Source: JBBQVS01 sp964657325
GTDB taxonomy: Bacteria; Chloroflexota; Ktedonobacteria; Ktedonobacterales; Ktedonobacteraceae
Direction of reading: 5' to 3'
Assembly: GCA_964657325.1 (NCBI GenBank)
Contig: CAZZVE010000005.1
Span: forward strand, 1-64,000
DNA length: 64,000 nucleotides
The position numbers were made by a program, and so were the translations under genes. Below, one piece after another: positions 32,400-39,275 of the stretch. Each line of letters opens with the position of its first letter. Positions within the stretch are counted from its first letter, which is position 1. The notes under the pieces were generated by a model, which had not been told where the DNA came from, did no database searches, and was given only the letters and a program-made list of their open reading frames with translations.

Positions 32400-33858
32400 C
32401 ATCGTGTGGATGGCTTTCACGTAAGCCTGCACCTGTGATGCGGGTGAAGCGTGTCTTCTCCTGCATCTCTTTGATTGTCGCAGACCCTGTGTAACCCATT
32501 GCCTGTCGTAGACCACCAACGAGTTGGTAAACCAGAGGTCCAAGCATTCCCTTGTACGGTACACGCGCCTCGATACCCTCGGCAATCAACATGGACTCAT
32601 CACGCGTCTCGCTTTGGAAGTAGCGACCCTTGCTATGGCTACGCTGCTTCATTGCTCCAATCGACCCCATACCGCGATAATCTTTGAAACGTTCGCCATG
32701 CGAGATAAGCAATTCACCAGGACTCTCATCGACGCCAGCAAGCAAGCTTCCTAGCATAACCGTGTCTGCCCCTGCCGCGATTGCTTTGGCAATATCGCCA
32801 GAGTACTGAATGCCTCCATCCGCAATTATCGGAATATCGTATTGGTGTGCAATCTGAGCGCACTCGTAGATCGCCGTGATTTGTGGCATGCCAATACCTG
32901 CAATGACACGCGTGGTACAGATCGCTCCCGCACCGATGCCAACCTTTACCGCGTCCACACCTGCTTGAATAAGTGCTTCAGTTGCCTCGGCAGTCACGAC
33001 ATTGCCCGCGATGAGTTGCGCACGCTTGCCGAAGCGGTCTTTCACCCGTGCCACTGTTTCAAGCACCATACGTGAGTGTGCGTGTGAGGTATCGACGACT
33101 AGCACATCTACGCCCTCTTCGATAAGTGCCTCACAACGCTTATCGGTGTCGGCTCCTACGCCAATCGCTGCACCAACACGGAGTCGCCCAAACTCATCTT
33201 TTGCCGCCTGCGGATAGAGCAGCTTTTTTTGAATATCCTTCATCGTGATGAGACCTTTGAGCATACCATGCTCATCCACCACAGGCAATTTCTCGATTTT
33301 ATAGCGGTGCAGGCTGTCGCGTGCCTGCTCCAAGGTCGTGCCTACTGGTACTGTTATCAGGTGGTCGCGTGTCATCAATTCAGAGATGGGGCGATTCAGG
33401 TTTGTCTCGAAACGGATGTCACGGTTCGTGAGAATACCAACCAGTTTGCCATCTTCTGTCAGGGGAATGCCCGAAATGTGAAAGCGTTCCATTGCTGTGA
33501 GTGCTTCACGCAGCGAGGCACTTGGCTCCATCGTAATTGGGTCGGTAATCATGCCCGATTCTGAACGCTTTACTTTATCAACTTCGTCGGCTTGTTGTTC
33601 GATGGGTAGATTATAGTGAACGATGCCAATACCGCCTTCACGCGCCAGGGCGATTGCTAATCGTCCTTCCGTCACGGTGTCCATCGCGGCACTCACAATA
33701 GGGACATTGAGTGCGATAGAGCGTGTCAGGCACGTTTGGGTAGAGACATCACGAGGTAGTACGGAAGAGGCAGCAGGAACAATAAGAACATCGTCGAACG
33801 TCAGACCTTCCGCGACAAACTTGTCGCTGAAAGAGTCCGATTTCTGTACCAGAGACAT
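32353..33858 (-). CDS. guaB: Inosine-5'-monophosphate dehydrogenase
   Basis: A 501-residue cytosolic enzyme oxidising IMP to XMP with NAD+, the committed step to GMP. GLTFDDVLIVPAAS marks the N-terminus. Two CBS domains follow (about 95-215; GIPLTEDGKLVGILTNRDIR). The catalytic Cys lies in GIGAGAICTTRVIAGIG, and the flap in KGRYFQ. The barrel end VPYKGMLGPLVYQLVGGLR is canonical. The start at 33858 has AAGGAGGA 10 nt upstream. The 3' end converges on and overlaps the amidase gene. An attenuator-like hairpin lies in the leader. Confidence 0.96.
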   Translation of the reverse strand: MSLVQKSDSFSDKFVAEGLTFDDVLIVPAASSVLPRDVSTQTCLTRSIALNVPIVSAAMDTVTEGRLAIALAREGGIGIVHYNLPIEQQADEVDKVKRSESGMITDPITMEPSASLREALTAMERFHISGIPLTEDGKLVGILTNRDIRFETNLNRPISELMTRDHLITVPVGTTLEQARDSLHRYKIEKLPVVDEHGMLKGLITMKDIQKKLLYPQAAKDEFGRLRVGAAIGVGADTDKRCEALIEEGVDVLVVDTSHAHSRMVLETVARVKDRFGKRAQLIAGNVVTAEATEALIQAGVDAVKVGIGAGAICTTRVIAGIGMPQITAIYECAQIAHQYDIPIIADGGIQYSGDIAKAIAAGADTVMLGSLLAGVDESPGELLISHGERFKDYRGMGSIGAMKQRSHSKGRYFQSETRDESMLIAEGIEARVPYKGMLGPLVYQLVGGLRQAMGYTGSATIKEMQEKTRFTRITGAGLRESHPHDVIVTKEAPNYGLEHR

Positions 33859-33876
33859 GATGAGGGCTTCCTCCTT

Positions 33877-33914
33877 ATAAAAATGCCCAGCACACAAGGA
33901 CACGCGTGCTGGGC
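33877..33914 (-). promoter_or_regulatory. Attenuator-like hairpin in the guaB leader
   Basis: On the minus strand GCCCAGCAC (33906-33914) pairs with GTGCTGGGC (33885-33893) around a 12-nt loop and is followed by ATTTTTAT, then directly the ribosome binding site. The form is that of an intrinsic terminator placed before the gene it would control. No known purine aptamer was recognised. Confidence 0.55.
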
Positions 33915-33971
33915 CTCCCCGATTGGGATGGCAAAACATACTGTTTTCATAATTCAAAAAGTATTTTCTTT

Positions 33972-34001
33972 AGTGTAGCACGTTGTTTCAGGTAACGTCA
34001 A
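33972..34001 (-). promoter_or_regulatory. Sigma-70 promoter of guaB
   Basis: On the minus strand TTGACG (34001-33996), 18 bp, TACACT (33977-33972). It predicts a leader of about 105 nt that includes the hairpin. Confidence 0.65.
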
Positions 34002-34010
34002 ATGCCATGT

Positions 34011-34072
34011 AAGAATAAAAAATACGTTGCAGAGTTTTGTATACAAAACTCTGCAACGTATTTTTTATTCTT
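34011..34072. terminator. Perfect 62-bp palindrome without loop
   Basis: 34011-34041 and 34042-34072 are exact inverted copies with no spacer; the centre is GTATAC and the outer parts are A/T runs. It lies 8 bp past the stop of the small membrane gene and about 10 bp upstream of the guaB -35. It can terminate the former and insulate the latter. Confidence 0.82.
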
Positions 34073-34080
34073 GAGCTATG

Positions 34081-34248
34081 CTAGAGCGTGCGTCGTGCGC
34101 GACTCCCAACGAACAAATTATAGAGCAATACAATTATTGCAATCACTAACAGAATGTGTATCAAGCCACCAGCGATGTGAAAGACGAGTCCAAGTACCCA
34201 GAAAAGAACGAGAAGAACAATAACGCCCCAAAGAATGCTTCCTAACAT
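34081..34248 (-). CDS. Small lmo0937-like membrane protein
   Basis: A 55-residue protein, MLGSILWGVIVLLVLFWVLG, with a second hydrophobic stretch (GGLIHILLVIAIIVLLYNLF) and a basic end (RARRTL). It matches the small lmo0937/DUF5670 type, often stress-associated; function unknown. The start at 34248 has AAAGGAG about 9 nt upstream. Longer starts in frame run into the upstream gap. Confidence 0.8.
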   Translation of the reverse strand: MLGSILWGVIVLLVLFWVLGLVFHIAGGLIHILLVIAIIVLLYNLFVGSRARRTL

Positions 34249-34405
34249 TGTAAAACTCCTTTTTTGATTTGTTGGATGGCAACAAACCATACTAATTTCA
34301 GTGTATTGATAGCCTTGTATAACCTCTGTTATAAACACGTTTCAGACGAAGAAAAAGATGTAGGTTACACATTCCCATTTTCGGGGGTTGTCATCAACGC
34401 ACAAC

Positions 34406-34426
34406 TGCTGTACTGTATGTACAGCA
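34406..34426. promoter_or_regulatory. Candidate operator upstream of the ABC exporter genes
   Basis: TGCTGTAC (34406-34413), 5 bp, GTACAGCA (34419-34426), a perfect 8-bp inverted repeat about 36 bp before the ATG. The TGTAC-type half-site recalls GntR/YtrA-like operators that control ABC-2 exporters, but no such regulator gene is adjacent. Confidence 0.45.
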
Positions 34427-34461
34427 ACTATTCCATAATACTCTTGTAAGGAGCATACTAT

Positions 34462-35439
34462 ATGTCTGCTGACGCGCAGACAACGACGACTCGCCAGAAC
34501 GTACCGGACAGGTATATACGCGGCAATGAGGCTATCGTCGTTGACTCTTTCAGTAAAAGCTACGGCCCAACACGGGTTGTTGATAACGTACAATTTACCG
34601 TGCAGCGTGGCGAGGTCTTCGCCTTGCTTGGCCCTAATGGTGCTGGTAAAACTACAACTGTTGAGACACTTGAGGGCTATCGAAAACCTGATGTGGGAAC
34701 TATTCGTGTCTTAGGGCGCGACCCTATTCGAGAGGCACAAGCCCTTAAACCATATATTGGCGTAATGCTACAACAGGATGGCCTCTATCCAGCACTTACT
34801 GCTCGTGAGGTGTTACGCCTTTTCGCGGGCTACTATGAACATTCACAGAACGTTGATGCATTGCTAGAGCGTGTAGGGCTTGCTACAGCCGCAAAGACAC
34901 GTTGTCGCCGACTATCGGGCGGTCAGAAGCGTCGGCTCGCGCTTGCCGTTGCCCTTGTTGGCAATCCGTCGCTTGTCTTTCTGGATGAGCCAACGGCAGG
35001 CATGGATCCACAGGCGCGCCTTGCTACCTGGGAAATTATTCGTGATCTCAAACGCAATGGTGCCACCGTGCTGCTGACAACACATCTGATGGATGAGGCC
35101 GAGCGACTTGCGGATCGCGTGGCTATCATCGACCACGGACGCTTAATCGCGCTTGATACTCCTGGCAATTTGACTGGCACACAGAACGCGAATGTTGTGC
35201 GCTTCGTTGCTCCTGCTGGACTTGATACTGTAGCATTAGCAAAACTTTCATCAGCAACAAGCGTTGAAGAGGTTCGCCTTGGTAGTTACGTTATCGAGAC
35301 TTCCAATGTTCCGACGCTACTTATCGAATTGACCACATGGTTGCGCGACTCCAATATCGCTCTCTCAGAATTAAGAGTAGGACATGGTTCGCTTGAAGAC
35401 TTGTTCCTACGCCTTACTGGATCAGAAGTAAGAGAATAA
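34462..35439 (+). CDS. ABC transporter ATP-binding protein (ABC-2 exporter type)
   Basis: A 325-residue nucleotide-binding subunit. Walker A LGPNGAGKTTTVETL, Q-loop MLQQDGLYP, signature LSGGQKRRL, Walker B LVFLDEPTAGMDP and H-loop LLTTHLMDE are all intact. The C-terminal extension is typical of DrrA/CcmA-type drug or lipid exporters. AAGGAG precedes the ATG. It pairs with the permease gene 7 bp downstream. The substrate is unknown. Confidence 0.93.
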   Translation: MSADAQTTTTRQNVPDRYIRGNEAIVVDSFSKSYGPTRVVDNVQFTVQRGEVFALLGPNGAGKTTTVETLEGYRKPDVGTIRVLGRDPIREAQALKPYIGVMLQQDGLYPALTAREVLRLFAGYYEHSQNVDALLERVGLATAAKTRCRRLSGGQKRRLALAVALVGNPSLVFLDEPTAGMDPQARLATWEIIRDLKRNGATVLLTTHLMDEAERLADRVAIIDHGRLIALDTPGNLTGTQNANVVRFVAPAGLDTVALAKLSSATSVEEVRLGSYVIETSNVPTLLIELTTWLRDSNIALSELRVGHGSLEDLFLRLTGSEVRE

Positions 35440-35446
35440 TATAATT

Positions 35447-36238
35447 ATGGCTACACAGACGAACGCAACAACAATAGATTATGAAACGGGGAGTAGCAAG
35501 GCGGCTCCATTGGGTCGCCAAGTACTGACACAGGTACAATATGAATTGCTTCTCACGCTACGGCGTGGTGAGAATATTCTGGTAACGCTGATTGTGCCGG
35601 TGATGTTACTCATTTTCTTTACATCGCTCAACATCGTGCCCTCTGTTAATGGGAGTGCAATTAACTTTTTGCTTCCTGGCATATTGGCGATAGCGATTAT
35701 GGCGGCTGGTATGGTCAATCTCGGTATTGCCACTGCTTATGAACGCTACTACGGAGTGCTAAAGCGCCTTGGCAGTTCGCCTCTGCCTCGTAGCGGCCTA
35801 ATCGCTGCAAAGGTTATCTCAATCCTTATCCTCGAGGTTGTTCAGGTGCTTCTACTTGTCGGTGTCGCGGTCCTTTTGTACCGATGGCAACCCGCAGGCT
35901 CTCCACTACTCACATTGCTGGCAATAGCACTTGGTACAATCACGTTTGCCGCTTTCGGATTGGCAATGGCGGGTGCATTACGTGCGGAGTTAACGCTAGC
36001 TGGAGCAAATGCCCTGTTTCTTGTCTTTGTCTTTCTTGGCGGTGGTGTACTCCCACTCACCCGTCTGCCTGGACCACTCGCCGCCCTTGCTGAATTGCTT
36101 CCCGCGACAGCACTAACACAAGCTCTACAAGCAACAATGACGCGGAGTGGCGGCTTTCCAGGTTCTCCTCTGCTAGTACTTACTATTTGGGCTGTGATTA
36201 TGCTCATTATTGCTATTCGCACCTTCAAGTGGGAATAA
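35447..36238 (+). CDS. ABC-2 type transporter permease
   Basis: A 263-residue inner-membrane protein with six hydrophobic segments. The family pattern includes VMLLIFFTSLNIV, FLLPGILAIAIMAAGMVN, YERYYGVLKRLGSSPLPR (the amphipathic coupling region) and FLGGGVLPLTRLPGPLAAL. With the ATPase at 34462 it forms a two-gene exporter of the DrrAB type. The spacing of 7 bp implies translational coupling. Confidence 0.9.
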   Translation: MATQTNATTIDYETGSSKAAPLGRQVLTQVQYELLLTLRRGENILVTLIVPVMLLIFFTSLNIVPSVNGSAINFLLPGILAIAIMAAGMVNLGIATAYERYYGVLKRLGSSPLPRSGLIAAKVISILILEVVQVLLLVGVAVLLYRWQPAGSPLLTLLAIALGTITFAAFGLAMAGALRAELTLAGANALFLVFVFLGGGVLPLTRLPGPLAALAELLPATALTQALQATMTRSGGFPGSPLLVLTIWAVIMLIIAIRTFKWE

Positions 36239-36311
36239 GGACGTGATAATGCAAATATGTTACCTGTAGATCCCAGCTTGACTGTCACCTCCTCAGTCAT
36301 TTCATTGCAGT

Positions 36312-36374
36312 GCTTTCATTTATTATGCCCTTGCCGACATTGTTTGTTAGGACCAGGGTATAATGAATGAAAGC
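36312..36374. terminator. Convergent-gene hairpin, 20-bp arms
   Basis: GCTTTCATTTATTATGCCCT (36312-36331) pairs with 36355-36374 at 18 of 20 positions. It lies between the ABC permease and mftC stops and can act in both directions. Confidence 0.6.
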
Positions 36375-36389
36375 CTACATCCGCGGAGG

Positions 36390-37523
36390 CTATACCACTT
36401 CTAAAACACATTCGGGGTCTTTTATGCTCAGCTTCTGATGTACGAACCACTTTGTGGCAGGGCAGCCACCGTGACAGGTACTATATTGTCCACAGCCAGT
36501 ACATGCACCTCCACCCATTTTGCGGTAATAGTCGAATAGCATCGAGTCCTGCCAGATCTCCTTGAACGTTCTGTCATGAAGATTGCCTGCCTCGAACTCC
36601 GGTGCTTGAAAGAATGCACAGGGATAGACTTCACCTTCTGGACAGATACAGCATGTAGCGGTAGCCGCACCGCATACATCCAGACCCGCGAGCTTGTTGC
36701 CAAAGGCGTTGAGATGAAAGAACGAATCTGCAGTCAACACGTCGGGATGCATTGTCAACCAATCTGTGAACTCGCGGTATTGTTCTTGTGTTGGGTGCAG
36801 ATCGGCCCATACATCTTGTCCACGTCCCGAAGGTCGTAGCCGTGTGACGCGAAGTTTAGAACCAAAGCTTGCCGCAATATCATAAAGTTTATCTAATTCG
36901 GAGAAACTATAGCGCGTCAACACACTATTGACCGTCAAGCTATGGTTTTCTGCCGCCAATAGTTCTAAACCACGTAAAGCACGCTTGAATACACCTTGTC
37001 CGCGAATACGATCATTCGTGTATTCCGTGCCTCCGTCTAAACTGACCTGGAAATAAAGTGGGTCAAACTGTTTCAAGCGTTTCGCGCGGTCTGCCGTGAT
37101 CAGCGTACCATTTGTGCTGATACACATAACGAGGTTTCGCTCTGTACAGCGTTCAAGCACCTGCCATATGCCAGGATAAATAAATGGTTCGCCTCCCCCA
37201 AAGTGAATCTGAAAGACCTGCATCTCTGCGAACTCATCAACGAGTGCCAGTGCCTGTTGCGTCTTTAGCTCGCCTGGTCTGCGCCGTCCTGATGCTGAAA
37301 GGCAATGGACACAGGCGATATTACAGGCCGCAGTGATCTCCCATGTTATCGTAATGGGTGCTGACAACCCGCCTTGCAAAAAGCGTTGTGAGCCACGCCC
37401 CTTTGTTTGCGCTACCATCTTCCCCGTTTGTTGCATCGCTGTCAGTGCGAGTGGATTGACCGTTCCAACGCTTTTTTTTGCTGAACGATCAGGACGTTCC
37501 ATGAAGCGCACAAGTTCCACCAT
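36390..37523 (-). CDS. mftC: Mycofactocin radical-SAM maturase MftC
   Basis: A 377-residue radical-SAM/SPASM enzyme. The SAM cluster motif is CNIACVHC in TAACNIACVHCLSASGRRRP, followed by ELKTQQAL, IHFGGGEPF and MCISTNGTLI. The SPASM region has CGAATATCCICPEGEVYPC and CTGCGQYSTCHGGCPA for two auxiliary 4Fe-4S clusters. MftC oxidatively decarboxylates the C-terminal Tyr of MftA and cross-links it to Val, with MftB presenting the peptide. The SASGRRRPGEL sequence is characteristic of MftC. GAGGAG lies about 7 nt before the ATG. mftB is 17 bp upstream. Confidence 0.9.
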   Translation of the reverse strand: MVELVRFMERPDRSAKKSVGTVNPLALTAMQQTGKMVAQTKGRGSQRFLQGGLSAPITITWEITAACNIACVHCLSASGRRRPGELKTQQALALVDEFAEMQVFQIHFGGGEPFIYPGIWQVLERCTERNLVMCISTNGTLITADRAKRLKQFDPLYFQVSLDGGTEYTNDRIRGQGVFKRALRGLELLAAENHSLTVNSVLTRYSFSELDKLYDIAASFGSKLRVTRLRPSGRGQDVWADLHPTQEQYREFTDWLTMHPDVLTADSFFHLNAFGNKLAGLDVCGAATATCCICPEGEVYPCAFFQAPEFEAGNLHDRTFKEIWQDSMLFDYYRKMGGGACTGCGQYSTCHGGCPATKWFVHQKLSIKDPECVLEVV

Positions 37524-37540
37524 TAGAAATACTCCTCTTC

Positions 37541-37834
37541 CTAATCTTCAACGGGTATTAATGTCTGCATATAGCCACGTTTTACAAGATCATCAAGAGC
37601 AACATATAACTTTTGCTTGCTTGTCTCGGAGTAGCGACTGCTAGCAATCGCAGCACTGACATCACTCGCGTGCTGTTCTTGACTCGCAATAAGTAGTTCA
37701 ATGAGTTGGGGAGAGTTGATAAACGAGAGCGCGCCTCTATCGGCGCAACCATACTTGTAGAGAATACCACCAAATGACTCACGCCGAATCTTGACTTCTT
37801 CAATGAGCCTGTAGTGTACAGGGGATTGAGGCAT
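37541..37834 (-). CDS. mftB: Mycofactocin peptide chaperone MftB
   Basis: A 97-residue PqqD-like RiPP recognition protein. YRLIEEVKIRRESFGGILYK is the family hallmark, and FINSPQLIELL and LVKRGYM follow as the winged-helix core. MftB binds the MftA leader and hands it to MftC. AAGGAGAA lies 4 nt before the ATG. It is co-transcribed with mftC and divergent from mftA. Confidence 0.88.
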   Translation of the reverse strand: MPQSPVHYRLIEEVKIRRESFGGILYKYGCADRGALSFINSPQLIELLIASQEQHASDVSAAIASSRYSETSKQKLYVALDDLVKRGYMQTLIPVED

Positions 37835-37968
37835 CGGGTTCTCCTTGTGAGGAATAAAGCGACGACATATTCCGTATCAGCAAGCATACCCAGTGAAGAG
37901 GCAAGAAGTCAAGCTAGCAACTTGCCTCATCCAGATCAACTGTAAATATTCCAGCTTTTCCAAAACCC

Positions 37969-37997
37969 TTGTACTCTGGAAAATCTGATGGTATGCT
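37969..37997 (+). promoter_or_regulatory. Promoter of mftA with an overlapping inverted repeat
   Basis: TTGTAC (37969-37974), 17 bp, TATGCT (37992-37997); the start would be near 38004. TTTTCCA (37956-37962) and TGGAAAA (37977-37983) flank the -35 box and could be an operator; the regulator (MftR in other species) is not adjacent. Confidence 0.55.
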
Positions 37998-38042
37998 ATC
38001 AACACATCGTTTCGTATTTCATAGTCAGAACGAGGTACAGCA

Positions 38043-38201
38043 ATGCCAGATAGCACTTCCACACTTCACCCCACAAACACCGTCGTAGAAGAGACCTCTA
38101 CCATAGACGAAACCTCGTCAGAAGAAATGGAACTTGAGGAACTGGACGAAGAACTGATCATTGAGGATTTCACTATTGATGGCATCTGTGGCGTCTACTA
38201 A
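38043..38201 (+). CDS. mftA: Mycofactocin precursor peptide MftA
   Basis: A 52-residue acidic peptide, too short for most gene callers. It begins MPDSTSTLHP, has an acidic stretch (MELEELDEELIIEDF) and ends IDGICGVY. The MftA hallmark is a C-terminal IDGMCGVY; here Met is replaced by Ile. The terminal Val-Tyr is the site that MftC decarboxylates and cross-links; the freed core becomes the redox cofactor mycofactocin. GAGG lies about 8 nt before the ATG. It is divergent from mftB-mftC by 208 bp and overlaps the start of the next gene by 23 bp. Confidence 0.93.
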   Translation: MPDSTSTLHPTNTVVEETSTIDETSSEEMELEELDEELIIEDFTIDGICGVY

Positions 38202-39042
38202 CTCCTTTCGTTCGCGTTTTCAAGATCGTACTGTCTTTATCACTGGTGCCGCACGTGGCATGGGACGCTCTCACGCTCTTGCATTTGCGCGTGAGGGTGC
38301 TCGTCTTGTGCTTTGTGATGTCTGTAGCCAGTACAAAACCATTCCCTATCCACTTGCGATACCAGAAGAGCTAATGTCACTTGTGCATGAAATTGAGGCG
38401 TTAGGCCGTCCTGTAATTGCGGAGCAAGTAGATGTGACAAATCTTTCTGCTCTGCAAATGCTTGTTGAGCGTGCACGAACCGAACTAGGACCAATCGACA
38501 TCGTAGTTGCTAATGCTGGTGCGTACTCCTTCGCGCCAAGTTGGGAATTAACAGAGGCGCAGTGGGATGAAACGGTTAATGTCTGTCTCAAGGGTGTCTG
38601 GATGACATGTAAGGTTGCTATTCCACACATGCTCGACAGACGGAGTGGCAAAATTATCTGTATTTCGTCTACCGCAGGACAAAAAGGTATGGCGAATCTT
38701 GCTCACTATGTTGCCGCAAAACATGGTGTGCTTGGCCTGGTCAAAACGCTTGCGATAGAATTAGCTCAATACGATATCAACGTCAACGCTATTTGTCCTA
38801 CAAGCGTTGATACCACTATGGTGAACAATCAAGGCTTATACGATATCTTCGCAGGTGGTCCAGGTCCAAATGCAACACATGAACACATGCTACAATTGAT
38901 GAACCAGCTTAATCTTTTTCCAAATCGAAACCTATTGCCACCGGAAGCTATCAGCAATGTTGTTCTCTGGCTGGCTTCGGAAGAGGCGCGTCACATGACA
39001 GGCTGTGCCTTACCTGTTGATGCTGGCTATTGGACGAAATAA
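38179..39042 (+). CDS. Mycofactocin-coupled SDR-family oxidoreductase
   Basis: A 287-residue short-chain dehydrogenase. TGAARGMGRSHAL binds NAD; NAGAYSF and the YVAAK catalytic pair (Tyr, Lys) follow. After beta-strand 3 it carries an insertion, CDVCSQYKTIPYPLAIPEEL, that is typical of SDRs with non-exchangeable NAD reoxidised by mycofactocin. ATG 38179 lies inside the end of mftA in another frame, with GAGG 12 nt upstream, so translation is probably coupled. Substrates are likely alcohols or hydroxy-lipids. Confidence 0.9.
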   Translation: MASVASTNSFRSRFQDRTVFITGAARGMGRSHALAFAREGARLVLCDVCSQYKTIPYPLAIPEELMSLVHEIEALGRPVIAEQVDVTNLSALQMLVERARTELGPIDIVVANAGAYSFAPSWELTEAQWDETVNVCLKGVWMTCKVAIPHMLDRRSGKIICISSTAGQKGMANLAHYVAAKHGVLGLVKTLAIELAQYDINVNAICPTSVDTTMVNNQGLYDIFAGGPGPNATHEHMLQLMNQLNLFPNRNLLPPEAISNVVLWLASEEARHMTGCALPVDAGYWTK

Positions 39043-39055
39043 CAAATGTAGACAT

Positions 39056-39096
39056 TATCACAACAATATGTTGACATGTAACGTTTTGTTGTGATA
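39056..39096 (+). terminator. Stem-loop after the SDR gene
   Basis: TATCACAACA (39056-39065) and TGTTGTGATA (39087-39096) form a perfect 10-bp stem 13 bp past the stop. It lacks a U run. Confidence 0.45.
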
Positions 39097-39142
39097 CCAT
39101 TCGGCAATCTTAGCATATCTTAGTTGAAATACATGTTTGGGT

Positions 39143-39235
39143 CCAGGGCACCCGCAAGGGGATGCCCCTCCCATACATGAAACGAGCCCACGGCTTACAT
39201 CGTATGGGAGGGGCATCCCCTTGCGGGTGCCCTGG
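39143..39235. repeat. Palindromic element C, perfect 34-bp arms
   Basis: Arms 39143-39176 and 39202-39235 are exact inverted copies around 25 bp, containing GGGCACCCGCAAGGGGATGC. The GCAAGGGG core recalls family B, but the rest differs. It lies directly upstream of the ChlD-like gene. Confidence 0.85.
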
Positions 39236-39275
39236 TTTCTTACAATAAGTGAGCGACAACAAAGGCGGGGGACCT

